Origin: JBNKDD01 sp050288085
GTDB taxonomy: Bacteria > Chloroflexota > Anaerolineae > Aggregatilineales > UBA3940
NCBI GenBank assembly: GCA_050288085.1
Contig: JBNKDD010000065.1
Location: 1 to 22,069 of the forward strand
Direction: 5' to 3'
DNA: 22,069 nucleotides
This document shows positions 15,235-22,069 of this stretch, in pieces (within the stretch, counting starts at the first letter, position 1; each line of letters starts with the position of its first letter). The notes beneath the pieces were generated by a model that was not told the DNA's origin, did no database searches, and saw nothing but the letters and a program-made list of their open reading frames with translations. Made by a program: the position numbers and the translations under genes.

Positions 15235-15776
15235 GTTGTAGAAACCATTTCTTGTTTGCAGGCATTTAGCCAATCAATAATCAAGATGACTTGCCGTTGG
15301 CGGAAGCCGGATAGCAAATCGTAAAATGGGTCGTCCTCCGAACTTTGATCGGTAAAGCGATCCAGTTCGGCCTGGCAGATTGCGATCTGAGCATCAACGA
15401 GGCGATAGACATCAGGCAAACTCAGCAGGTAGAAGAAGCGCAGCTTGGCAAGAAATTCCACCCGAACACTGCGCATCGGGCGTACCGGTTCGTACACCCA
15501 ATCCAAAAATGACTGGCGACCGACATCAGATAGGTGATAGATTTTTCGAGGAGGCCGGTCATCCTGCAGCTGGGTGGTGACGCTTAAAAAGTCTTTCGAG
15601 TTCAAGTCAGATAAGACTGCATAGAACTTGCTCCGCCCAGCTTTCCAGATTGGATCAAAGGCTGCGACAAAGTCCTGATAGAGTTCATAGCCATGTTTCG
15701 GCCTGTCGATCAGTAGGCCGAGGGCTACCTTATCAAGCGGAAACGTTGCATAGCCATGTTCCTGCTTTTTTGCCAT
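15231..15776 (-). CDS. PadR-family transcriptional regulator
   Basis: 181 residues from the ATG at 15776, chosen for GAGGGG seven bases upstream; an in-frame ATG at 15854 would run through the operator repeats. A winged helix-turn-helix spans about 15-95, with the PadR hallmark HGYELYQDF (28-36) and the wing region PPRKIYHLSDVGRQSFLDW. The C-terminal helices (about 105-175) form the usual dimerisation part. The GTGA overlap with modA makes it the first gene of the molybdate operon. Molybdate uptake is normally controlled by ModE, so a PadR protein in this place is unusual. Three inverted repeats directly upstream suggest it controls its own operon, and perhaps the divergent glycosyltransferase gene. 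Its ligand is unknown. Confidence 0.9.
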   Translation of the reverse strand: MAKKQEHGYATFPLDKVALGLLIDRPKHGYELYQDFVAAFDPIWKAGRSKFYAVLSDLNSKDFLSVTTQLQDDRPPRKIYHLSDVGRQSFLDWVYEPVRPMRSVRVEFLAKLRFFYLLSLPDVYRLVDAQIAICQAELDRFTDQSSEDDPFYDLLSGFRQRQVILIIDWLNACKQEMVSTT

Positions 15777-15788
15777 GTAAATCCCCTC

Positions 15789-15836
15789 ATTCAATAATTG
15801 AATATTCACATAATGAATATAGTCAACTATAGTTGA
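15789..15836. promoter_or_regulatory. Triple inverted repeat, probable PadR operator
   Basis: Three AT-rich dyads fill the DNA just upstream of padR: ATTCAA/TTGAAT with a 3-base centre (15789-15803), ATATTCA/TGAATAT with a 5-base centre (15802-15820), and the perfect 14-bp palindrome TCAACTATAGTTGA (15823-15836). The first two share the ATTCA/TGAAT half-site. The position between divergent genes suits autoregulation by a dimeric repressor. Binding is inferred, not shown. Confidence 0.6.
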
Positions 15837-15905
15837 TTTAGAACCGGTTTGCAAGATGGATAATGAATCTGGCAGCGTTTCCTACTGCGATGTAGACTTG
15901 CGTCA

Positions 15906-17486
15906 ATGGAAGAACGCTACACCCCGGTTGATTACCTCGCGATCAGCTTGTTGTTCGCTCTAGCATTGACCCTTGCCTTGTTGATGGCGGTCTATGTCAA
16001 CGAGCGTTTACCGCATCTGGAAGACGAGATCGCTTATATTTTCCAGGCCCGCACCTTTGCACGCGGCCAACTGTGGGCCCCTCCTCCCCCAATCAAGCGG
16101 GTATTCTTCACACCATTTGTATTGACCCTGGAGAATGGGCGGCGCGTGGGGAAATATGGGATCGGCTGGCCGCTGATCCTGGCCCTGGGCGAGCGGTTCA
16201 ATATTGGGTGGCTGGTTAATCCACTGCTTGGGGCGGCTACTGCTGGATTGATTTATGCGCTGGGGCGCGATCTATACAATCGCCGGACGGGGATCGCCGC
16301 CAGTTTATTGGCCTGTACATCACCTTTCTTTTTGATCCAATCCAGCATCTATATGAGCCATGCGGCGGCCTGCTTCTGGACGGTGCTGCTGACCTGGGCT
16401 TTTATCCGCTCAGAGTCCGTTTCCAGGTATCAAAGAGCCTGGGTAGTATTAGCCGGTTTGGCGCTGGGAATGCTTGCTCTGACGCGCAGCCTGACAGCGC
16501 TTGCAGTCAGTCTGCCGTTTATGCTGGTGCTGCTGCGCCGACCGGTGCAATCACTCCGGGTCTACTGGCCGATGGCGTTAGCGGCTGGACTGGCAGTCGC
16601 CTTGCAGCCGCTTTACCTGTACCTGGTGACGGGCAGCCCTACCACGAATTTATACACGATGGTCTGGGAATATGACCGGGTAGGATTTGGGCCAGGATTT
16701 GGACTTGGCGAGGGGCATACGCTACACCAGGCGTTGATCACCGCCCGGCAAGACCTGAGACTGTGGTCAAGTGATTTGTTCGGGTGGCGGTATACAAGCT
16801 GGATTCCGCTGATCCCCGGCCTGATCGCCGGGTGGCGGGCGTTACCTTCCGGTAAAAAACATCGTGTGCTGCTGCTGATCGGGCCGTTTATCTCCCTGGT
16901 TGTGCTGCACCTTGCCTACTGGATCGGCGCGAAGGTCTATGGGCCACGTTATTATTATGAAGGACATGCCGGGTTAAGTATTCTGGCAGCGCTTGGCCTG
17001 ATCGAAGTGGTGCGGTGGGTGGTGATTGGGATCGGGGGGAAAAGATGGCATACCCCCCGTGATGCTTCGCATCATCCGCCCCCCTTGCAAGGGGGGCAGC
17101 GCCAAGCTGCGCTTGATAAGGTGCAGCTTTTACAAACCAGCATAACCTTTGGCTTGCTGGCGGTGCTGATCGCCCTCAATGGGCTGACTTATTTACCCAC
17201 CCGCCTTGATAATTGGCACGGTCTTTATGAGATCACCCGCGAACCATTGCTGTCAGAACTCCAGGAATCCGGGCAGGCGTTGGTAATTGTCCGGGGTGGG
17301 CGCTGGGTTGAGTATGCGGAATTTTTCGCTTTAAACTCGCCCTGGTACGACGATCCGGTGATCGCTGCCCACGACATCAATGAGGATTACACCTCCAGGC
17401 TGATCGCACATTTCCCAGACCGCGAGGTGTGGTTTTATAAGGATGGCGAGTTCTCGCGCCAACCGTTCCCCTATGATGATCCCTGA
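15906..17486 (+). CDS. GT-C family membrane glycosyltransferase (PMT/ArnT-like)
   Basis: 526 residues with roughly ten hydrophobic spans, the first at about 9-31. The first outer loop begins HLEDEIAYIFQARTFARGQL (37-56). The acidic pair Asp40-Glu41 is in the place of the catalytic Asp of GT-C enzymes that use lipid-phosphate sugars (GT39/GT83-like). GKYGIGWPLILALG and SSIYMSHAAACFW continue the family pattern. The likely role is sugar transfer onto protein or lipid on the outer face of the membrane; donor and acceptor are unknown. Between two late spans is a Pro/His/Gln-rich loop (HTPRDASHHPPPLQGG) encoded by a cluster of DNA palindromes that looks inserted. The gene ends two bases before the stop of the convergent CDF gene. 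Confidence 0.85.
   Translation: MEERYTPVDYLAISLLFALALTLALLMAVYVNERLPHLEDEIAYIFQARTFARGQLWAPPPPIKRVFFTPFVLTLENGRRVGKYGIGWPLILALGERFNIGWLVNPLLGAATAGLIYALGRDLYNRRTGIAASLLACTSPFFLIQSSIYMSHAAACFWTVLLTWAFIRSESVSRYQRAWVVLAGLALGMLALTRSLTALAVSLPFMLVLLRRPVQSLRVYWPMALAAGLAVALQPLYLYLVTGSPTTNLYTMVWEYDRVGFGPGFGLGEGHTLHQALITARQDLRLWSSDLFGWRYTSWIPLIPGLIAGWRALPSGKKHRVLLLIGPFISLVVLHLAYWIGAKVYGPRYYYEGHAGLSILAALGLIEVVRWVVIGIGGKRWHTPRDASHHPPPLQGGQRQAALDKVQLLQTSITFGLLAVLIALNGLTYLPTRLDNWHGLYEITREPLLSELQESGQALVIVRGGRWVEYAEFFALNSPWYDDPVIAAHDINEDYTSRLIAHFPDREVWFYKDGEFSRQPFPYDDP
17034..17113. repeat. In-frame palindromic element inside the glycosyltransferase gene
   Basis: Four inverted repeats in 80 bases: GGGGGG/CCCCCC (17034-17039, 17053-17058); TGATGC/GCATCA with loop TTC (17060-17074); the perfect 20-bp palindrome GCCCCCCTTGCAAGGGGGGC (17078-17097); and AGCGC/GCGCT (17098-17113). 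The composition is quite unlike the flanking coding DNA and similar to intergenic repeats. The reading frame passes through without a stop, adding a hydrophilic loop between membrane spans. Confidence 0.75.
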
Positions 17487-17488
17487 GA

Positions 17489-18883
17489 TTATCCGAACCG
17501 GTTACGTTTGTCCGGTTCTGTGTGAATCGTGACCCGGTGGATGGCCGGATGGCTGGCCCGGATTTTCGTTTCGACTTCTTCGGCAAGCCGGTGAGCTTCC
17601 TCAATTGCCATACTGCCCGGTACACGGCAGTGCATGCTCAGTGCATAACCACCGTCTGACTCGATGCGTATATCGAGGTCGTGCCATTGGCCATCCGGGC
17701 GAAGTTGTTGGGCGACCCGCAGGGCTTCCCCGGTCAGAATGTAAGCATCCGGGTCTTTGCCGGGGTCTTGCTCGACCGGGTGGGCAGGTTCGATGTGAGT
17801 TACAATCCGCCGCAAATCCGGGATAATCTGTTTCAATCGGGTCTCAAGCTGCGATGCGATTTCATGCGCCTCACTGACCGGTTGGGCGGGCGGGACTTCT
17901 ACATGCATCTCCAGGGTTAACCCTTCGGCGCTGGAAGAGGCGATCACTTCGTGGACACCCACCCCTAATGCATCAGCTTCGGCGCGGGCAATGAGGCCGT
18001 AATCAAGCGGCCCATCCTGCACCGGCAGGAAAATCACCTGGATATCGGCCAGTCCGCTGAATTTTTCACGGAGTTGGGTGCGTATCTCGTCGGCTATAGA
18101 TGCGCTGTGCATGGCGGTGACCGGTGCGGCGACCTGCACATCAAGGTCAAGATGTACGTTATCATCCGATCCCCGGCTGCGCACTCGGACGACATGCTCG
18201 ACTCCGGCGACCTGCGTGACAACCCGGCTGACGGCTTCGGCATCGAGCACGGCCTTATCGACCAGGATGTTGGCCGACCGCTGCAAGATATTCCAGGCCG
18301 CCAGACCGATCAGCCCGACAACCACCAGAGCGGTGATGGCATCCATCCAGACCCAGCCCAGCTTAACGGTCACCAACCCGGCCAGCACAGTAAACGAAAC
18401 CAGGATGTCACTGCGGGTATGACCGGCATCGGCCAGGAGCAGTTCGGAGCGAAGACGTTTACCCTGGCGGGTGGTGTAGGTTGTGACGATCACGTTAATG
18501 ATGATTGTGCCGATCATGACGGCAAAATTCTCTACGCCAATCTGTGGTGTGACTTCACTTCCGGCCAGCCGGGAAATACTGTTCTTGACAATCTCCCAGG
18601 CGGTGAGCAGGAGCACGCCGCCGATCACCATACTGGCGAGAGTCTCAAACCGGCGATGCCCGTAGGGATGATCACTGTCCGGCGGGCGAGCGGCCAGGCC
18701 GCTGCCGACCAATCCGATTACATTTGACATGGCATCCAACGACGAATGGAAGCCATCGGCAATCATCGACAATGAGCGGGTCATCAAACCAACGACCAGT
18801 TTGGCGGCGGCTACCAACAAGTTAGCAAACAGGGTTGTTGTAAAAACATGTTGTATTTGACGATAGCGATCAGTTTGCTGCAT
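17489..18883 (-). CDS. Cation diffusion facilitator with three tandem C-terminal domains
   Basis: 464 residues against about 300 for a usual CDF protein. The membrane part (about 10-205) has the two metal-site motifs HSSLD (His46, Asp50) in span 2 and HTRSD (His155, Asp159) in span 5. The His/Asp-His/Asp set is typical of zinc-type exporters. DHPYGHRRFE (71-80) is the family's conserved loop. The cytoplasmic part appears to hold three copies of the ferredoxin-like regulatory domain (about 210-288, 295-366 and 385-457). Each has a strand-rich centre followed by 'EAH/IADE...' helices and a final V-x-I/H-x-E-P type strand (VIFLPV, VTHIEP, VTIHTEP). The function is probably Zn2+ or other divalent metal efflux by proton antiport. 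A run of six Gs just before the ATG supports the start. Confidence 0.93.
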   Translation of the reverse strand: MQQTDRYRQIQHVFTTTLFANLLVAAAKLVVGLMTRSLSMIADGFHSSLDAMSNVIGLVGSGLAARPPDSDHPYGHRRFETLASMVIGGVLLLTAWEIVKNSISRLAGSEVTPQIGVENFAVMIGTIIINVIVTTYTTRQGKRLRSELLLADAGHTRSDILVSFTVLAGLVTVKLGWVWMDAITALVVVGLIGLAAWNILQRSANILVDKAVLDAEAVSRVVTQVAGVEHVVRVRSRGSDDNVHLDLDVQVAAPVTAMHSASIADEIRTQLREKFSGLADIQVIFLPVQDGPLDYGLIARAEADALGVGVHEVIASSSAEGLTLEMHVEVPPAQPVSEAHEIASQLETRLKQIIPDLRRIVTHIEPAHPVEQDPGKDPDAYILTGEALRVAQQLRPDGQWHDLDIRIESDGGYALSMHCRVPGSMAIEEAHRLAEEVETKIRASHPAIHRVTIHTEPDKRNRFG

Positions 18884-19145
18884 AATCCCCCCTGCCGCCG
18901 AAGTTTACCATTTTTTCATTGTTAAGTGGAACGAGATAATGGTCTTGAGTAAAAGCCTCATGTTCCAGGCCATTTATATAAAGTTCAATGTCTGATCCGA
19001 TTTAAACGTCACTGCTGTATTACCGGCGGGTTGTTATAGGCAAAGCCTGTGGCTTGAGATAGAATACGAATATAAGGGTCTATCTAATAAACTTGTGTTG
19101 GACGAAGTTTATGGAGAGGCTTGTATTAAGTGAGGGTAATATTCT
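18884..19145. other. Divergent intergenic region, no gene seen
   Basis: 262 bases between the divergent CDF and hydrolase genes. It is AT-rich with several -10-like strings (TAGAAT near 19058, TATAAG near 19071) but no convincing pair with a -35 box. A short AAGCC/GGCTT hairpin lies near 19040-19053. I see no reading frame or RNA gene. Confidence 0.4.
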
Positions 19146-20717
19146 ATGAGTACACAACCCAATATTATATTTTTAGTTTTAGATACGCACCGGATCGACC
19201 GCCTGTCTACGTTCGGGTATCACAAAGATACGACCCCAACCCTGGACGAACTGGCTGCCAGTTCCACCTTCTTTGATTGGGGCATTGCTACCGCCCCCTG
19301 GACGATCCCTTCCCATGCCTCCATGTTTACCGGGTTATACCCGACCATCCACCAGACGAACCAATCTTTTCAGTCAGTGCCGCAGGGCATCCCTACCCTT
19401 GCCGAACTGCTGGCTAAGAATGGGTACGAAACGGTTGGATTCTGCAATAACCCACTGGTAAGTGTGCTCGATAATGGTCTGAAGCGCGGTTTTAACAGGT
19501 TCTACAATTACAGTGGGACTTTCCCTGATATTCCTGACATCGGCGATATGAGCAAGTTCAAGCGTGTTCAAAAGCGGATGACGGAGTTGCTTCAGAAGGT
19601 TTCAACCCCGATTGAGCGGCAGTTTGGCCGGTCGCCGCTGCTGTTGAAATTAGCTACTCTGCCGATTGTCGTGCCGATCTGGTCACGCACATTCAACTTC
19701 AAGGGCGATACGCAGAAGTCACTCAACGATATTTCGACTTACCTGCGTTATCATTTCAGCACCCATGAGGATCAGCCGCTGTTCATGTTCATCAACATGA
19801 TGGAGACTCACCTGCCCTATTATCCGCCCCGGCAGGTAATCGATAAGTGGGTGCCCTATTACAAGCGTGACCGGGAAGCACGGGAGTTCATCCAGGTGTT
19901 TAATACACAGTCGTACCGATGGATGGCCCCGATGATTGAGCCTTTCAGCGAGCTTCAGAGCACCGTGTTAAGCGACATGTACGATGCTGAAGTTGCCTAT
20001 CAAGATCGCCAACTGCGGCGAATCTTCCGCACACTGAAGCGGGCCGGACAGCTTGAGAACACGATGGTGGTGGTGGTTTCTGATCATGGTGAGAGCCTGG
20101 GCGAACATGAATTCATGGGTCACGCGTTTGTGATTTACAATGAACTGGTTCGTGTCCCATTCATGATCCATTATCCGGCCATGTACCCGGCGGGCAAACG
20201 TGTTGAACACAACGTTTCAACTCGGCGGGTCTTCCATTCGGTGTTAGAGGCTGCCGGGATATCGCATGAGGCTTTCGGCCAAAGTGTCGAGAAATACAGC
20301 CTTGCCCGCAGTGCCGAAGGGTTTGATAAGGAGCCAAAAGAAGAGGTGGTCGTGGCCGAAGGTTTCCCGCCGGAGAACTTCATCAACGTGATGGAAATGA
20401 GCAATCCCGAATCGGTTGAGCAGTTCCGTGTTAAAATGATGCGCCGGGCCATCTATGATGGTGGAAGCAAGTTGATGATGGTCGGTGGGCGGCCTGACGA
20501 ATTCTTTGATATTCACAAAGACCCCACTGAAGAAGTAAATATCCTGGATAATCCCCTGGGGTATGAGAAGGATATTCTGCGATTGGAACGACAGCTTGAA
20601 GAATTTGTAATGATCTCCGAGGCCCACCGCAGTGGAACCGCTGCCGGGCAGGAGATCGATTACAGTGACAATCCAGAATTACTGGATCGCCTGCGGGGAT
20701 TGGGATATATCGAATAG
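19146..20717 (+). CDS. Alkaline-phosphatase-superfamily hydrolase (sulfatase-like fold, Thr nucleophile)
   Basis: 523 residues without a signal peptide or membrane span. Metal-site motifs are clear: Asp13 in FLVLDTHRIDRL, His222 in MMETHLPY, VVVSDHGE (309-316) and His326 in EFMGHAF. The catalytic loop is APWTIPSHASMFTG (50-63). Thr53 stands where sulfatases carry the Cys or Ser converted to formylglycine, and His57 stands in place of the Arg of CxPxR. True sulfatase activity is therefore unlikely; a phosphodiesterase, phosphotransferase or phosphonate-type activity fits better. Databases usually label such proteins 'sulfatase'. The start has GAGGG nine bases upstream. lgt follows on the same strand after 84 bases with strong hairpins between, so cotranscription is uncertain. 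Confidence 0.88.
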   Translation: MSTQPNIIFLVLDTHRIDRLSTFGYHKDTTPTLDELAASSTFFDWGIATAPWTIPSHASMFTGLYPTIHQTNQSFQSVPQGIPTLAELLAKNGYETVGFCNNPLVSVLDNGLKRGFNRFYNYSGTFPDIPDIGDMSKFKRVQKRMTELLQKVSTPIERQFGRSPLLLKLATLPIVVPIWSRTFNFKGDTQKSLNDISTYLRYHFSTHEDQPLFMFINMMETHLPYYPPRQVIDKWVPYYKRDREAREFIQVFNTQSYRWMAPMIEPFSELQSTVLSDMYDAEVAYQDRQLRRIFRTLKRAGQLENTMVVVVSDHGESLGEHEFMGHAFVIYNELVRVPFMIHYPAMYPAGKRVEHNVSTRRVFHSVLEAAGISHEAFGQSVEKYSLARSAEGFDKEPKEEVVVAEGFPPENFINVMEMSNPESVEQFRVKMMRRAIYDGGSKLMMVGGRPDEFFDIHKDPTEEVNILDNPLGYEKDILRLERQLEEFVMISEAHRSGTAAGQEIDYSDNPELLDRLRGLGYIE

Positions 20718-20746
20718 GAAAAACAGCTTAATAATCTTAAGAGGCT

Positions 20747-20785
20747 TAGAAGCGAGGATTTCCTCGCTTCTAGTTGTGAAACAAC
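20747..20785. repeat. Two directly abutting hairpins
   Basis: TAGAAGCGAGGA (20747-20758) pairs with TCCTCGCTTCTA (20761-20772), a 12-bp stem around two central bases. The very next base begins GTTGT/ACAAC (20773-20777, 20781-20785). The stems would stack end to end just before the lgt ribosome binding site (GAGGA near 20788). No T run follows, so this is more likely an mRNA element or weak terminator than a standard one. Confidence 0.6.
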
Positions 20786-20801
20786 GAAGAGGAAAAGATC
20801 T

Positions 20802-21824
20802 ATGTGGCAAGAATTATTAACATGCATGAGCGCCCGCCAGGTAGCCTTATGTGTTCCCATTCGTGGTGAACCCTTTGCGCTTATCTACTGGTATGGCGTG
20901 CTGGCCTCCGTCGGTATCTTTGTCGGAGCATTATATGCCAGTAAACATGTTGAGTCGGAAGGCGGGGATCCTGATATCGTCTGGGATGCCCTGATTCCAC
21001 TGCTCATCGCGGCGCTGGTCGGGGCACGGTTGTGGTACGTGCTGGCCGAGGTGCTGGGTGGCAGCACAGCCTATTCGTTTGCCCGTCCGCTAGATATCAT
21101 CAACCCGCGTGGCGGCGGTATGAATATCTTCGGCGGGGCAGTTGGTGGGCTGATCGCGCTGGTTATTTACGCCCGCGTTAAAAAGGTGGATGGCTGGCTG
21201 TTGGCTGATGCCGGATTAATGGGCCTGCTGCTCGGTCAGGGAATTGGGCGTATCGGCAACTTTATCAACCTTGAATTATACGGCCCGCCGACCGGGTCAA
21301 GCTGGTTCGGGATGAAAGTGCCTTTCAACCGGCTGGCTGAATACGCCAACCTTCCAGAAGATACCCGTTTCCATCCGACGATGTTATACGAGATGTTCTG
21401 GTTATTCCTCGTTTTTGGCGTGTTATATTACCTGTTCCGCCGCTACCAGTCGCAGATTGTTCACGGGATCATGACTGGAGCATATCTGACTCTGGCGGGC
21501 CTGGGCCGCTTTGTCCTGGAGTTCTGGCGACCGGATCAGCCGGAGATCACGCCGGGTGTGAGTTACTCACGTATACTGGCAATGGCTTATGTGGTGATCG
21601 GTATTATCATCTTGCTTGACCGTAGTGGTAACCTGCGGATTCCATTTATAAACCGCCCGCAGACGCCACGTCAACGCCAGAAATCATACGAGGAAATCTT
21701 GAACCAGCGCCGCCGCCTGGAACAGGCCCGTGAGCGTGAGCGGATGAGGGAGCAGCGCCGCAAAGAGCGCAAAACCCAAACCCGGCAAGAGACTTCCGAA
21801 CAACAACAACAACAACAACAGTAG
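20802..21824 (+). CDS. lgt: Prolipoprotein diacylglyceryl transferase Lgt
   Basis: A 340-residue membrane enzyme that moves diacylglycerol from phosphatidylglycerol to the lipobox Cys of pre-lipoproteins. The signature QGIGRIGNFINLELYG (146-161) includes Arg150, and GRFVLEFWRPDQP (235-247) is the second conserved patch. The family loop GGGMNIFGGAVGG (104-116) has Phe110 where E. coli Lgt has its essential His103; other phyla also vary here. After the last membrane span (about 257-275) there is a long basic, predicted coiled-coil tail (about 284-340) rich in Arg, Glu and Gln, ending in seven Gln. GAGGA lies about nine bases before the ATG. At least two lipoproteins in this window would be substrates. 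Confidence 0.95.
   Translation: MWQELLTCMSARQVALCVPIRGEPFALIYWYGVLASVGIFVGALYASKHVESEGGDPDIVWDALIPLLIAALVGARLWYVLAEVLGGSTAYSFARPLDIINPRGGGMNIFGGAVGGLIALVIYARVKKVDGWLLADAGLMGLLLGQGIGRIGNFINLELYGPPTGSSWFGMKVPFNRLAEYANLPEDTRFHPTMLYEMFWLFLVFGVLYYLFRRYQSQIVHGIMTGAYLTLAGLGRFVLEFWRPDQPEITPGVSYSRILAMAYVVIGIIILLDRSGNLRIPFINRPQTPRQRQKSYEEILNQRRRLEQARERERMREQRRKERKTQTRQETSEQQQQQQQ
21801..21821 (+). repeat. CAA trinucleotide tract at the lgt 3' end
   Basis: Six CAA codons and one CAG give the terminal polyglutamine, followed by TAG TAG TGG TAG. Slippage in units of three would change tail length without a frameshift. Confidence 0.85.
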
Positions 21825-21854
21825 TAGTGGTAGTAATATAATTATATCTGAAAT

Positions 21855-21879
21855 GGACACGGCTGCCGTGTCCCTTTTT
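21855..21879 (+). terminator. Intrinsic terminator of lgt
   Basis: GGACACGG (21855-21862), loop CTG, CCGTGTCC (21866-21873), then CTTTTT. An 8-bp GC-rich stem with T run 30 bases after the lgt stop. Confidence 0.92.
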
Positions 21880-21890
21880 ACTAACGGCAT

Positions 21891-22069
21891 ATGAAAGTCG
21901 ATGACTTGATTCAAGTTGTGTCTTACGATGCAACCTGGCCTCGAAAATATGAGAAGGAAAAAACGGCCATTCTTGACCAGATTGGGTTGGTTGGCGTACA
22001 ACTGGAGCACGTTGGTAGTACAGCCGTCCCCGGATTAGGGGCCAAGCCGATCATCGATATCCTGCTTGG
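21891..22069 (+). CDS. GrpB/UPF0157 family protein, 5' part only
   Basis: The first 59 codons of a gene cut by the right edge. The translation begins MKVDDLIQVVSYDATWPRKY and contains LEHVGSTAVPGLGAKPIIDI. The 'E/H-[VI]-GSTAVPGL-x-AKPIIDI' block is the hallmark of the GrpB (UPF0157) family, a nucleotidyltransferase-fold group of unclear function. YDxxWP...YExE near the start also fits, so the ATG at 21891 is probably right. No clear ribosome binding site precedes it, and it begins only 11 bases after the lgt terminator, so a leaderless or weakly translated message is possible. The rest of the gene is not visible. Confidence 0.88.
   Translation, partial: MKVDDLIQVVSYDATWPRKYEKEKTAILDQIGLVGVQLEHVGSTAVPGLGAKPIIDILL

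Noticed and set aside
15235..15273. TTG start for ModA
   Set aside because: It lies inside padR and puts a polar stretch before an otherwise perfect lipoprotein signal that begins at the GTG at 15234.
18074..18727. Plus-strand reading frame of 217 codons
   Set aside because: Antisense to the CDF gene, whose metal motifs and spans are unmistakable.
1..22069. CRISPR array, insertion sequence, prophage or tRNA gene
   Set aside because: No regularly spaced repeats, transposase, integrase, phage structural gene or cloverleaf was seen on either strand.

Overview
The window reads as chromosomal DNA of a bacterium, most likely a Chloroflexota member (Anaerolineae-like). The clues are a lipoprotein with a long Ser/Thr/Pro-rich linker and a WD40-type propeller, a split methylmalonyl-CoA mutase whose large subunit lacks the B12 domain, a free-standing ClpC, and scattered GC-rich palindromic repeats. 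This is inference from protein style, not a database match. No rRNA, tRNA, CRISPR array, insertion sequence or phage gene was recognised.

Layout. 1-384 has no complete gene. It holds a strong leftward promoter with a LexA-like operator over its start site, a pair of diverged inverted repeats and a CCCCTCTCC/GGAGAGGGG hairpin. 385-4548 (minus) is a two-gene unit: a membrane-anchored protein built from two copies of a peptidase-MA-like module, then a WD40 lipoprotein. 4744-7221 (plus) is clpC with its own terminator. 7302-8560 (minus) is a trypsin-like protease whose N-terminal 'NVVGVG' domain recurs as a separate small protein encoded by the next gene, with an ATGA overlap. 8739-9134 (minus) is a small SpoIIAA/STAS-like protein.

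9270-12511 (minus) holds propionate/methylmalonyl-CoA genes: mutase large subunit, an unknown membrane protein, then methylmalonyl-CoA epimerase. Divergent to them is a thioredoxin-reductase-like flavoprotein (plus). 13611-15776 (minus) is a PadR regulator - modA - modB operon with GTGA coupling between padR and modA. No modC ATPase lies here. Three inverted repeats just upstream of padR look like its operator. 15906-17486 (plus) is a GT-C membrane glycosyltransferase carrying an in-frame cluster of palindromes. It converges, two bases apart, on a cation diffusion facilitator with three tandem C-terminal domains (minus).

19146-21824 (plus) holds an alkaline-phosphatase-superfamily hydrolase with Thr where sulfatases have Cys/Ser, and lgt with a long basic, glutamine-ending tail and a terminator. 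The right edge cuts a GrpB-family gene.

The clearest functional link is between lgt and the lipoproteins here (the WD40 protein and ModA), whose lipobox cysteines Lgt would modify. The mutase and epimerase act in consecutive steps, interconverting succinyl-CoA and methylmalonyl-CoA. The least described pieces are the protease/small-protein pair, the duplicated MA-like protein with its lipoprotein partner, and the palindrome cluster inside a coding sequence.
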